Positions 35,690 to 47,598 of a stretch of 64,000 nucleotides of DNA are shown piece by piece. The stretch is taken from assembly GCA_029204225.1 (NCBI GenBank), contig CM055106.1, positions 42,052,368-42,116,367 on the forward strand. Reading direction: 5' to 3'. The DNA is from Diphasiastrum complanatum (taxonomy: Eukaryota; Streptophyta; Lycopodiopsida; Lycopodiales; Lycopodiaceae). The notes under the pieces are model-generated. The model was not told the DNA's origin, ran no database searches, and was given only the letters and a program-made list of their open reading frames with translations. The translations under genes were made by a program, and so were the position numbers. Numbering within the stretch: position 1 is the first letter of the stretch; each line of letters begins with the position of its first letter.

Positions 35690-37165
35690 AAAAAATAAAC
35701 AACAGTACCAAACCATAGCCAAACAAAGCATAAAAGTGTCAAACAGTACTATAAAGCGAATCCAAAAGTACCAAACAGGATAATAAAAGTACCAAACATT
35801 GCATGGAAAATGCAAAATAGTATAAAAAAAAAGAATCCAGAAGTACCAAAAACACTATAAAAGTATAAATCTACGGTACCAAAATCAACACATCATAAAA
35901 GTACCAAAAACACCATAAAAGTATAATCTAGAAGTACCAAAAAGTACCAAAAAAAAATATGAAAATTATTAAAATCTCCAAAGGTTTCATTATAATGACC
36001 GCGGCGCATCCAGAAGCTTCAAAAGTACCAAACAAAAAAAGGGAGACTACCGAAAAAATTTACCTCCTCCTCTGCAACCTCCTTCCGAGGGACTAGGCAT
36101 CCGTTTGCACTTCAACTTTTTTTTAGCATGCGCCTTGTCAAAATGAGCTCATCATCCACTTCTTTTATCTCCTCTTCATTGGGAGGAGTGTGTGTCCAAA
36201 TCTCAAGAAGGCGCTTCTCCAACTCATGAATCTCGTCCTTGATCACTTGGACGACACTGTTCTCACCTTGCCTGACCAGCAGTTTTTTTTTTCTTCTTCT
36301 AAATGTTGTCCTTCAATTCTGACATCCTTGCAAGCATCCACCCTGATCTTTCTATGACTCTCTGATTCATCGCCTCCACCTCAAGCATATATCCTAGAGA
36401 GAAAAGAGCAGCGCGGGACAACTGTCCTCACCTCCGAACTTGCTGGAGTGATCTCTCTTGCCTCTAACTCCTGTTTGCCCACTCTAAAGGGGGCCGTTAG
36501 CCCTGTTCCAATTTTCCAGTTTTTTCTGTAGGCCATCCTTCTTGCTGCTGCACATTGCAATCACATTCTCGCCAAATCTCGCCCATGTTATCTTTGAGAG
36601 GCAGGGTCCAATTTGGCGGCCTTGCAACGCTCAAAGGCATAGCATTTGGCAAATCTGGTTGTGATTTCGCTGCAGAATGGAGGAGCCTGATACACCTTGT
36701 GGAACAGCAAACGGCAGTCATCCACAAACTGTGGATGCAGCTGGTTAAGATATATCTTAACATTTTTTTTGTATCCCAACTTGAACACCGTCAGCCACTG
36801 ACCGCCTGGCAGATCAGTGTCTAGCAGTTCTTTTGCCAGCTTGCCATCTAGGCTCAAGCCATACTCTTCATGAAGCTCCTCGTCTGAGTAGCAGAACTTC
36901 CGCATGATCAGGTACTCATCCATTTTGTTTTTTCTTGCAAAACAGATTGTTAATTTTAACACAAACTGTTCACTGTAAATCCTCACATAGAAAGTACCAA
37001 ATAACCAAATAAAGTACCAAAAGAGGCTACCATAAGCAGTTTTTAAAAGATATGTAGAAGAACCGGCTAAAGTACAAAAGCAGCTAAAGTTCCAAAAGTA
37101 CTAAATTAAGGACCAAAATCAGCTGATTACTACCAAAGTACTAGCTAAGTACAAAAGTACCAAAA
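35690..37165. repeat. Right subterminal array of GTACCAAA words
   Basis: About a dozen GTACC words, mostly AAAAGTACCAAA, occur at 35.70-36.03 and 36.99-37.16 kb. They are in the opposite orientation to the left array. The coding patch of the second gene lies between the two clusters. Confidence 0.8.
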
Positions 37166-38600
37166 GCAGGAAAAGTATCAATGCACACAATTTTAACTGA
37201 TGAATCCAAATGATTCACTAATCATGCGTCTTACAAGCAATATAATTCAAATCCATCAGTTCTCGGTGAATCCACATCACACTGATCGTTTTACTAATTA
37301 ACTTCATCCTGGAGTAATCAACTACTCAAGTTAATTGTCAATGATTTAGAAATCTCAAATGTCTAGGTGTAGATCTCAATTATACTAGTATGGCACCACA
37401 TTTAGATCCTCATCCAAACCATTTATAAGTTTATCCATAGATCTCCAATCCAAAGATTTGTTAACTCTGCAAGTATCTATCAAAACAATACTTGATCATA
37501 TGTTCATGTTCACCAACTAGGTTAAGTGCACCAAATAACTCTAGTAACCAAGAATACTCAGTAGATTCATACAAGATTAATCATGCACATATGTGAATAA
37601 TCTCACTATGACCCAGTACATAAATACATTTTTCACTGGTAGATTCCTCCAGAACCCACATATGTTACTCACATATCTCGCTGAGATCTTGCAACTCAGC
37701 TACAAAATAATTTCTATTTCTCATGAGTAAATAACATATGCGGGAAATCTCTGAGATGAATAGCATTCACTCTCAACAGTTTTCCAATCCAACTTACCTC
37801 TAATAACATAATTTCTTCCACTCAACCAACCCCTCACTGATCCTAGTACTAACCTAAGATTAGGTTGATCCAATACAGAACTCTCAGACTTATATCTTGA
37901 TCAAACTTACTTCTATTCCAATCAAAATAGAATTAGTAGCCTTTGACCTTTCACTGTACTACTTATAGATAATGATTCAAATATCAAACTTGTTCTAGTT
38001 TTAGATTGTCCACACAATCTCTAGAGAATTTCTCTTGTTCAAAAAGTTTCTCTTACTCTGAATCTATCCAAAATTACTTTCAGACCAAATCTCATTTCTA
38101 TACCACAGCTGGTTCTCTTCCGAAAACTATGCAACCCACAGATTCCCAAATAGAGTTTAATCCCACCACTTCACCCCTCCTTTTAAAGAAATTATAAATT
38201 TCAATAAAAGTTAACTGAAAAGATGATATATGAAAATATCTAAATCCAAGAAAAGTCAGTAATAAGTGCTTCCACTAATAGATTCACTCTATTACAAACA
38301 GGACTTTTCTTTCAAATATTTTCAATCTGAGTGATAGAACTACTATTCCATTGAAATCCATTTATGCAACAGAGATATTCTATGTTTAAGAAATTGAAAC
38401 ATTTTAACCTTCAAATTTATCTAAATTCCAAGTCTATTCACACAAGTAGTAATTTATATGACGTAACAATCTTTCACAAGAATAACTTCATGTTGGAAAG
38501 AATCCATATAAATAAGTCTGATGCCTTATATTCGAGAAATTACTAAGAAGTAAAGGATTAATTAAGAAAGCAAGAAATAGATTTGAGGGCCACTGATTTT
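37166..38600. other. No gene recognised; possible copia 3' LTR
   Basis: AT-rich sequence directly downstream of the minus-strand copia pol stop. A minus-strand 3' LTR would be expected here, but I could not match it with a second copy. Confidence 0.3.
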
Positions 38601-38620
38601 GTAAATAATGAGATACCAAT

Positions 38621-41600
38621 CTAGATTAAACTTGGTATAACTCCAAGGTTGGCTCCATGCTTGTTGAAGGAACTTTTGCTCAAAGGTTTGGTGAGCATAT
38701 CAGTAATGCAAGATGATGTGTCGATGTGCTCCAATTTAATTTCACCTCCAATGAGCTTCTCTCTCACGAAGTGATGTGCAACTTCGATATGCTTGCTCCT
38801 TGCATGGAATATTGGGTTGTTGGCAAGGGCTTGAGCTGAAATGTTGTCACACATGATCATAGGTATATCTTCTTCCATAATTATCTTTAGCTCCACTAGT
38901 AACCTCTTGATCCAAAGCACTTCCTTTGTTGTTGTAGTGAGCGCCTTGTACTCAGCTTCACATGATGAGAGTGATACAGTATCTTGCTTTTTGGAAAGCC
39001 AAGATATCAAGTTTCCTCCAAGATATATGACATAAGCACTTGTAGATTTTCGATCTGCTCTATCACTTGCAAAATCTGAGTCAAAATAACCAATAATAGA
39101 AAGATCTTCACTTTTATACAATAAACCAAAATCAAAAGTTGAAGATATATATCTAAGCACTCTCTTGGCCATTTTCCAATGATAAACTGAAGGATTTTGC
39201 ATAGCCCGACTCAACTTATGAACACTAAAGCTGATGTCAGGTCTAGTTGTTGTGAGCGATATTAAGGAGCCTATAAGACTTCTAAAAAGTGTGATGTCCT
39301 CGAAGGATCTTTCATCACCTTTGTTAGAGTCCTTTACATTTTGCTCCATAGGTGTTTCTATACTCTTACAGTTCAACATATTGAACTTCTTTAACATTGT
39401 AAGAGCATACTTGAATTGACATATAAAAGCTTTATCTTTAAGAAAGTCAATCTCTAATCCTAGAATATAGTGAATTTTTCCAAGATCTTGCATCTTGAAC
39501 TCTTTTCCAAGTGCAATCTTGGTTTCCTCAACTAACTTGATACAACTTCCTGTCTAAATGATATCATCAACATAAATAAGAAGGATGACAATATCTTTAT
39601 CAAAAAACTTGACATATAAGGAAGGATCATAGTTACTAAGATTAAATCCTAGTGACTCAAGATAGGTGTTAAGTTGAGAATACCATGACCTTGGAGCTTG
39701 CTTTAATCCATATGAACTTTTGAAGAGCAAGCAAACGTTTTCTTCATCATGGATGAACCCAATAGGTTGATCCATATAGATCTCTTCTTCTAGATAGCCA
39801 TTTAGAAATGCATTAGAAACATCTAGTTGAAGAATTTGCCAATTGAGAAAACAAGCAAGAGAAATTATGATTCTAATTGACACCATCTTTGCAACTGGGG
39901 CAAAGGTCTCCTCATAATCAAGTCCATATACTTGAGCAAAGCCTTTAGCATAAAGCCTAGCCTTGTACTTGTTGATTGTGCCATCTTGATTATACTTGAC
40001 TCAAAAAACCCATTTGCAACCAATGGTATACTTGTTGGATGGAAGATCCACAAGCTCCCATGTATTATTGACCATCAAAGCATCATATTCCTCCTTCATG
40101 GCATCATATACATCCTTCGGCTCCTCATGAGAAATAAAATAGGCGCAATCAATGGAGTTGATTTCCACTTGCTTTCCTCTATCTTCATAGGTAAGCCTTC
40201 TAGGCTCGATCTCCTTGGTGAAAAAATTCGAGGTGACTCCTCCTCAAATCTCGGCCCCATCTCTCCATGATGGTCTCACCTCCTCCATCACATCTTAAAG
40301 CTTTAACTTTGCAAGAAAACTGTTTTTCTACATAAGCTTTGAATTTAAGGAAGTAATAAAAAACAATAGCCTTTGAAGAAAGTAGATACAACCAAGTGTA
40401 TCTAGTAAAGTCATCAATAAAGGTGACAAAACATGTTGCACCACCAATACTTTTAAAAAGAGGAAAAATGTACATCTGAATATATGAGTTCCAATGGATA
40501 AGTAGTCTTTATAAAAGACTTATGATATGGCTTTCTGTGTGACTTTGCAATGGCACAAGTCTCACAAGGCTTGAAATCTTTAGAAAGAGATTTTGGAAGA
40601 CCAATAGCCTTCTCCTTCTTAACCATAGAAGACATAGATGTAAAGCTAGGATGTCTCAACCTTCTATGCCACAGCTCCTCCTTAGATAACAAAGCAACTT
40701 CACAAAGGTTTGCATTCTCATAAGAATTTAACTTAAAAATTTCACCACATCTTGATTCATCAGCAAGGATCTCATCATTTTTCTTGATAAAACAAGTATT
40801 GGAGTTGAACTTTACATCACATCCATTATAAAGCAACTTTCCCACACTAATTAAGTTCTAAGAACATTGGAAAGTGCAATAACTTTTGAATAAGCAAGTT
40901 TCAATAGAATGTTGCCAATTCCTTCTATTGGACACTCATGATCTTTAGTCCTTTGTAAGGTAAGATTGAGTCAAATGACTTCTGTGAGCAACACATGTGT
41001 GAAGAAGCTCCACTGTCTATATACCAGGCTCCATCTTTTTTAAAAGGTGATGATAAAAAACTAGACACCATAAGTGATCCTTCTCCATCACTTGCAACAG
41101 AATCTTCTTCAATCTCTTTGGAGAGATTAGCTTGCTTGAGTTGGTTTTTCTTCTTAAAGCAATTAGAGGCATAGTGCCCTTTTTTGTCGCAAAAGAAGCA
41201 CTTCACTTTTTTCTTCTTGGTTTTTGAGTTAGAGGGATGAGTTGTTTCATCCTCTTCACCATCTTGATCTGGATCTTTGGCTTTGTCTTTGTTTTATGCT
41301 TGAGAGAATTGGTTCTTACTCCTTCCTTTCTGCTTGTCTTTGACAAAGACGGCTTTGTCACTTCCACCATGTTCAAGTTTGTTCATCTTGGAAAATTTAT
41401 AGCTTTGTCTAGATTCTTCAGAAATAGGAATTCCTTGGAGAGCTTCTAGATTAGGTAACTCCTCCTTAATAGCAAAAGACTGAACAAGATTATCATAGTC
41501 ATCTCTCAAGCCATTCAGTATGACTTGAACTAGCTCAACTTGGTTAATGGTAACACCAACACAGGAAATCTTTCTATGTAAATCTTTAACTCTCAGAACA

Positions 41601-41973
41601 TAGTTAGATGCATTCTCTTCACTTCTTTGGAAACTTTGGAAAATCTGATTCCTAAGAGTGAGTATTCTAGAAGTATTCTTGCTTCATAGATGGTCTTTAG
41701 TGCATCCCAAGCTTCTTTGGTTGTAGTGCAAGATCCTATCTCTCTCAAAATTTCATTAGATACATTCATCTTAATGAAATGTAGAGCCATTCTAGATCTC
41801 TTCTTATATTTAGGAATTTCAACCTATGCTTGAGGCTCCTCCTCAACACCAAGCACAATATCCATAACATCCTGGAGTATCAAAACAGACTCCATTCTTA
41901 ACTTCCAAATTGAGTAATTAGAAGTGTTTAGTCTTTCACTGGCTTCTAGAAGATATCCTACTTGAGATGCCAT
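38621..41973 (-). mobile_element. Ty1/copia retrotransposon, internal region (defective)
   Basis: Minus-strand order: gag start MASQVGYLLEASERLNTSNY (ATG at 41973), a gag core with frameshifts (41790-41294), CCHC knuckle CFFCDKKGHYASNC and protease WYIDSGASSHMCC (41206-40925), GAG-pre-integrase HRRLRHPSFTS...CETCAIAKSHRK (40845-40453), and integrase core FVTFIDDFTRYTW...LRCDGGGE (40475-40270), truncated. RT follows (about 40060-39554, DVSNAFLNGYLEEEIYM, LKQAPRSW, LLIYVDDII). The last ORF covers the RT connection and RNase H (39493-38621, SLSSCEAEYKAL, SKHIEVAHHFVREK). The integrase C-terminal half is largely missing. Frameshifts separate the ORFs, but the 290-codon RNase H ORF is intact. LTRs were not resolved. 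Confidence 0.93.
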
Positions 41974-43680
41974 TATAATGAAGACTTCTTAGTAGAGTTG
42001 TTGCTCTCTTTCACTATAGGTATTTTCAAGGTTGAACTACCTTCCTATGTGAAACACTTGCAACTATATTTGAGATGAATCTCAAATATTCCACCAGACA
42101 AGTTATCTAGATCAGACACAAAAAGTGGTTTGAGACACTTTGGCTGTAGTTCCAGTAAAAAAAAAAATTTGTTGACAAACTGATGGGAATCTCTCGAACA
42201 ATTCAAGAAACTTTTACGAATAATTTCTTTTTGAGAAGAATTTGCGAAAAGATCAATCAGGCTTTGTAACAAAAAAGAGAAGAATTTGCGAAAAGATCAA
42301 TCAGGCTCTGTAACGAAACAAAACGAAACTAGACGAAGCCAAACAAAACTAGATGAAGCTAAGCGAAACTTGAACGAGCTTTGATATTGATTTTTGCTGA
42401 AAGCAAAGTGATCGCGAAGTGAAGCGAAAACGAAACACGAAACGAAAACAGTCGCAAACAAAATCAGTTTGTGTGGAATTCATATATGATTGCTGGTCAC
42501 TGTCGGCTATATCATTCCTACAATCCTCCAGAATGTAGACAGACATTGCTAATCTACGTTATAGATTAATACAGCATTCAACAAGATTGAACCAGTGTAC
42601 GGAATTGAATCAACAAGTAAATGAGATACACGAACAATAGCAGACAAAAATTCATTCGAGATCATACAATCATTCAGAATAATATGTGCATAACAGCTAC
42701 AATATTATCTATTGATCCTCTTGATTTCAAGCACTGTGTGACAGATCCACACAGTGCATTGGCGTGAAAAAAATACAATTCTCGCACGAATAGCATCTCA
42801 CTTACTAGCGGACTTCTTGGATCTGTTGATCCTCTTACAAAATTGTCTCGCTCACAGGCAGACATGTATTCTGTATATATATACATATATATATATATAT
42901 ATCGTCTCTCTATTCTATGTATCAAGCAGAATGTATATTGTTTGCGAACTTTTTCATGTCGCGTCGAGTAACTTCCCTGATCATACAGATTAAACATCTA
43001 TAACTAGTCATGGATTACAAGAGTGGTAGATTAGCCACATCCTAAAGCACTTCTGCTGATGTCACGATATCAGATCAAATATTTGTACCTCATAGTACTT
43101 GGTTGATCTTCTTGGTCCTTTGTGGAGCACGAATGATTTTGTGTCACGAACAATTTCGTGTCGTGTGTTGCAAAATTCTTTGCGAACATTTTTGCTTCGT
43201 GTGTCTTTTCTATCAAATTTAGGATTGAAAGCTAGCAAAGCTTTGGCAATTGAAACATTTTGTTTTTTCATCAAGGAATAGAGATAATAATTCAATCTAT
43301 AGCTAACTAAGTAAGATCACTGCACACAGTGCACCACTATCGTGAACTATTCTTGGGCACATGATTGTGATCTGATTGTTGTATTCACAAGAGCTTAATT
43401 CAGATTTTCTATTTTCTTATGTGTATTGCACTACGAATGCTTTCTGATAATTTTCTTTCTTTATAAACACTCACTCAATTTGGAATGTCTAATCTCAAAG
43501 GAAGCATGGCTATCTTAGACGCCTAATTGTTCGCTCCCTTCATGGTTATCTCTGACACCTACCAAGACATTCTTCCATTCGATCTAAGTCAATGCTCTAT
43601 TGTAGTTTGGTAAAAATATTGTAATGTTCTCTATGTTGGAACAGAGTTTTCTATTTCGCTCCTAATCTATTTGAGAGCAC
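41974..43680. other. Probable LTR and leader sequences
   Basis: 42234-42320 contains a tandem duplication ('gaagaatttgcgaaaagatc' twice, 42236 and 42280). 42870-42902 is an AT microsatellite. The right end is followed by a plus-strand primer-binding site at 43691, so the adjacent DNA should be the 5' LTR of copia A, ending 'ccaaca'. Part may also be the 5' LTR or leader of the minus-strand copia. No host gene is seen. Confidence 0.45.
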
Positions 43681-43690
43681 CCCAACAAAG

Positions 43691-44448
43691 TGGTATCAGA
43701 GCTAATGTTCCAAACTACTATTAGTATTCAAAACTGTTTACTATACTTAGATCATTCATCATGGAAGAATCATCTTCAGAAATCCGCTTGATCAACAAGT
43801 TCAACGACAACCACTTCCACATGTGGAAGTTCAAGATGAAGATGATACTCACAGAAAAGAAACTCTGGGAATACGTCAACATTCCATAGCCAAATCAGCT
43901 GAACTTAACATGTTGACCACTTGGGAGATGGCAAAGCTCTTGCCATTGTCTCTCTGAATCTTAAAGATTCACAAATAGATCATGTAGTTAATTGTTCCAA
44001 CTCCAAAGAAGCTTGGGACATTCTTACTGGTCTATACGAGATAACAGATGTATTGACTCATCTCTTCTTGAGGAAGAAGTTCATGTCGCTCAAGATGAGT
44101 GAAGGGACCTCAGTCACTGATCATCTTAACGAATTCAAATAGCTACTCAATCAGTTAGCTGTAGTAGGTTCGCCGGTATTAGACGAAAATGCTAACATGT
44201 CTCTTCTGTCTAGTCTTCCTCCCTCTTATGACAATTTAGTATTGCTACTCAATAAAACTCCTGACCTGTCTCTCCAAAAGGTGACAACAAGTTTATTGTA
44301 GGAAGAAGTAAGAAGGAAAAGCTTATATACATTGAATATGAAGACAGTTCCTCTCTATTCGAATAAGCAACAGCTCTCGAAGAAGAAATCTTCAAAGGAC
44401 AAGAAGACAAAAGCTGAGCAAACTGATCCAGACCAGCAATCACAACAG
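43691..44448 (+). mobile_element. Copia A: primer-binding site and gag
   Basis: TGGTATCAGAGC at 43691 is the tRNA-iMet primer site. The gag ORF starts at 43761 (MEESSSEIRLINKFNDNHFH). It continues as LAIVSLNLKDSQIDHVVNCS, SKEAWDILTGLYE and LFLRKKFMSLKMSEGTSVTD, to LLSSLPPSYDNL and a Lys-rich tail (QLSKKKSSKDKKTKAEQ). It has several stops and frameshifts. It is cut just before the expected CCHC knuckle by the 5' LTR of copia B at 44449. Confidence 0.88.
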
Positions 44449-45278
44449 TGTTAGATTTCTTATGCTCAGTCTAAACAAATCGTTCAAGTAATGGGCATCC
44501 TGAAAACAGCCGAAGGCCGACAACATATTTCGGACCTTCACAGTTTTCCACGATTTTGTTTTTCTCTTAAAACATTTTTGTTTTAAGACATTGTCGTCGT
44601 TTTCGTCACCTTAGGGATTTTTCGTGCCTTAAACTTTTTAGGCACCTTTGTCTTTTTTGCACCTTCGGAAAAAATGCGACATTGTGACCAAAATTCAATT
44701 TAAAGGCATTGTCGTATTTTCGCATTTATCTGCCTTTGCTTTAAAGGCACCTTCGGGATTTTCACACCTTCGAGATTTACATGCTTTCTCTGTTCAAAGG
44801 CACCTTCGTGTTTTTCGGGTTCTTCCAACAGTGGCAGACCGACGTCGCCAACTTATCATCAACCCTAAAAACAGCTGGACCGCTAAATATCCCAAGGGTG
44901 GTTACCCACTTTGTACATATACAAAGACTGGCATAAATGTCATTTAAGGCTTATAAGATATTCGTCTCTCGACACTTGTAAATATATATACTAGTTGAAT
45001 CAAGCTATGTAAGTGTTGTGTTCTTTTTCAATCAGAGTTATATGTAGCCAGCATTATCATGCTCAGCAAGCTGAAGTTATTACTTCAAGCCATTGTACTC
45101 ATTGTTGATATTAATCAGAGTGCAATTTTTGTCTCACTATTGTATTGTTTATTTGCACAATTTGTATGAGTCATTCTTCTTGAATAGTTTTTGCTGCTAC
45201 CTGTTGCATTTCCGTTCCTACACGCCTACGCTCAAGGCTTCGATCTTCCGCTGTCAATCATCCCCATGTTTTATGACA
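44449..45278 (+). repeat. Copia B 5' LTR
   Basis: Starts TGTTAGATTTCTTATGCTCAG and ends ...TTTTATGACA, directly before the primer site TGGTATCAGAGC at 45279, about 830 bases in all. The first ~550 bases are repeated at 47048 (3' LTR) and, inverted, at 62727-63683. The upstream half contains reiterated 'ggcacctt(c/a)g' words. Confidence 0.9.
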
Positions 45279-47047
45279 TGGTATCAGAGCGGGCATTTCA
45301 GTAATCTGCATTTCTACTGCTGCGGATTATCAGTCTTATTTCTATCAAGACGTCTTTCTAGCAAACGTGTAGCCAACAATATTCCGACAATCGTTGTTTC
45401 TACTAACAATCTCGTTCAACCAGAATGGATCCATCATCTAGTTCATCTCTCATTGACAAACTCGATGGAGATAACTACCATCTCTGGAATTTCAAGATGA
45501 AGGTTATACTTCTAGCCAAAGAATTGTGGGACATCGTACAGAGCTCAAACCAGAAGGAGATGCAGCCAGCATCACAAAGTGGAGACTGAGAGATGGCAAA
45601 GCATTTGCCATGATCACCCTCAACATCAAGAATACTCAGATCAGCCACATATGTGTTGCTCAAACTACTAAGGATGCATGGGACATCCAAGGAACTCTCT
45701 ATGACATCAGAGACGTTACTTCCAAGCTTCATCTAAGGAAGAAATTCTTCACCCTCAGAATGTCTGATGCAGATAGTGTTTCGAGTCATCTCAACACCTT
45801 CAAAAATATTATGGAGCAGATGACTGCAATTGGCTCAGTCATAGAAGATTCCGATGCACTCATGACTCTATTATCGAGTCTACCTGAAGCCTACGCTGAC
45901 TATCATTGATAACTTCTCTCGGAGGACTACAACATATTTCTTGAAGAACAAATCCGAGACTCTCAAGTTCTTTATGCAGTTCAAGGCATCATCAGAAAAA
46001 TTGACCCAGAGAAGAATCAAAGCTCTACGCTTTGATGCAGGGGTAGTATTTATCTCCACCGAGTTCAAAGCTTTCTACAAGGCCAATCGAATACATTTAC
46101 AATAGTATTCAGCCAGCTACTCACCTCAATCCAATGGTGTAGCTCAAAGGAAGAATCAGACACTCATTGCAAGTGCAAAGAGCATGCTAGCCCATGCCTC
46201 TCTTCCAAAAAAATTATGGACAGAAGTTGTTACTACAGCAGCTCAAAATCGATCCATCTTAGAGGCCCTGAATGGCAAGACACCTTATGAGGTGTGGACA
46301 AGATCAAAGCCATCACTCACAAACATTCAAGTGTTTGGTTGCATAGCCTACTCAAAGATCCATGCTGATCTAAGTAGGAAGCTGGACAACATCAATAGAG
46401 GGTCGATCTTCATTAGCTATTCCTCAGACTATCAGACATACGAGCTCTTCAATCTGGACTCTCAGAAGACTTTCATGAGAAGAAATGTCATTTTTGTGGG
46501 AGATCAATTTATCGACCACAAGGGGAAAGCTACTTCAAATTCAGATCCTAGAATTGACACCAACAGCTCCGAACAACTCCGGACTGATAAGAAGATTGAC
46601 ATTGACACTAACTTTGACAAGGAGACAGTCCCTCAGCAAAACGAATCACATCAGAAGATTGCAGTTCAACCCAAAAGATCGAACCGATCAAAACAACCTT
46701 CATCCCGATTTACGGATGATCCGGCCTGCTACTTTGTACAGGAATCAAACATTGTTTCAGAGACAATATCAACACCTGATGTTGATCAAGAGAAGACCAA
46801 TGCATCTTTTAACAAGAATGGTTTTATTCCAAACTTAACAGACTCAAATTTTTATTTTTAGTCTGTATCAAATCCCTTCATAATCATCACCTTTTATGTA
46901 GATGATATGTTACTATTTAGTAAAAATCTAAATTTATTGAAGGATTCAAAATGCATGTTAGCTCTATCAAAAGGAGCATCATCTCAGATTTAACGATATG
47001 TTAAAACTGAAGTTCAAAGCTTTTTCAGGATCCACATTAAGGGGGAG
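45279..47047 (+). mobile_element. Copia B internal region, deletion derivative
   Basis: The order is: primer site (45279); gag (45425-45909, MDPSSSSSLIDKLDGDNYH... AFAMITLNIKNTQISHICVA... LLSSLPEAYADY); a jump to the integrase C-terminal part (46090-46500, SPQSNGVAQRKNQTLIAS... LPKKLWTEVVTT... IQVFGCIAYSKIHADLSRK); a linker of low conservation; a scrap of RT (FIIITFYVDDMLLFSKNLN, about 46880-46930); then the polypurine tract 'aagggggag' at 47039. Protease, most of integrase, most of RT and all RNase H are absent. The relative at 63.7-64 kb has the same RT-to-LTR junction. It cannot self-mobilise. Confidence 0.9.
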
Positions 47048-47598
47048 TGTTAGATTTCTTATGCTCAGCCTTAAAAAATTGTTCAAGTAATGAGCATCCT
47101 GAAAATAGCCGAAGGCCGACGAGATATTTCGGACCTTCACATTTTTTCACAACTTCGTTTTTCCTTAAAACTTTTTTGCTTTAAGGCACTGTCGCCTTTT
47201 TCGGCACCTTAGGGATTTTTTGTGCTTTAAACATTTTTTAGACACCTTTGTCTTTTTCGCACCTTCGCAAAAAATGTGACATAGTGGCCAGAATGCCTTG
47301 GAATCCATTTTAGGCCCACCTTCGTCTTTTTTTGTCTTTTTCGCATTTTTTGCACCTTCAGAAAAAACGTGACACTGTGACCAAAATTCAATTTAAAGGC
47401 ACTGTCGGGTTTTTTGCATTTCTTTGTCTTCGCTTTAAAGACGCCTTCGAAATTTTTGCACCTTCGGGATTTGCATGCTTTCTCTGTTCAAAGGCACCTT
47501 CGCGTTTTTTGGGTTTTTCCAACAGTGGCAAACCGACGTCGCCAACTTATCATCAACCCTATAAATAGCTAGACTGCTAAATATCCCATGGGTGGTTA
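47048..47598 (+). repeat. Copia B 3' LTR, truncated
   Basis: Begins TGTTAGATTTCTTATGCTCAG right after the polypurine tract and matches the 5' LTR through 'gggtggtta'. It is then replaced at 47599 by the LTR of copia C. A 'gcaccttcg' word array is also present and differs in repeat number from the 5' LTR. Confidence 0.9.

Larger units (their letters stand above)
33365..36986 (-). pseudogene. Second element gene: RING-like, Q/D/E-rich, multi-exon
   Basis: Read on the minus strand, coding patches are separated by motif-rich introns. 36986-36530 holds DEYLIMRKFCYSDEELHEEY, LPGGQWLTVFKLGYKK and HPQFVDDCRLLFHKVYQAPP, with a frameshift near 36600. 36390-36110 is a likely coiled coil (DEIHELEKRLLEIW, NEEEIKEVDDELIL). 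35660-35340 is a Cys/His region (CVACSESLD...LACRHSYHPLCF...CVKLGC), RING-like in spacing. 34200-33740 holds STINEVLEGLSKLKDDIDNL, then a tract rich in Gln, Asp and Glu (HAQQDQQDQEQQDQAQQDQQ). 33559-33365 is the C-terminus (KFPWYLKEVLYPWLMGW...FDPPTD*). I do not recognise the family. It probably encodes an accessory protein of the element. Stops and frameshifts are present. Confidence 0.5.
28386..37165. mobile_element. Two-gene DNA-transposon-like element with subterminal arrays
   Basis: Three things define the unit. First, the left end (28.4-30.1 kb) is filled with TTTGGTAC-type words on the plus strand. Second, the right end (35.7-37.16 kb) carries the reverse complement GTACCAAA. Third, two convergent broken genes lie between: a DDE-like transposase on plus (about 30.15-32.54 kb) and a second gene on minus (about 36.99-33.37 kb). 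Mixed-orientation copies occur in the introns and between the genes. Inward-facing subterminal motif arrays are typical transposase-binding regions of CACTA and Mutator-type elements. Exact termini, terminal inverted repeats and target duplication were not found, so the outer limits are approximate. Confidence 0.65.

Noticed and set aside
44449..45278. Copia B 5' region as a host gene promoter
   Set aside because: It matches two other LTR copies in the window and is followed directly by a primer-binding site.
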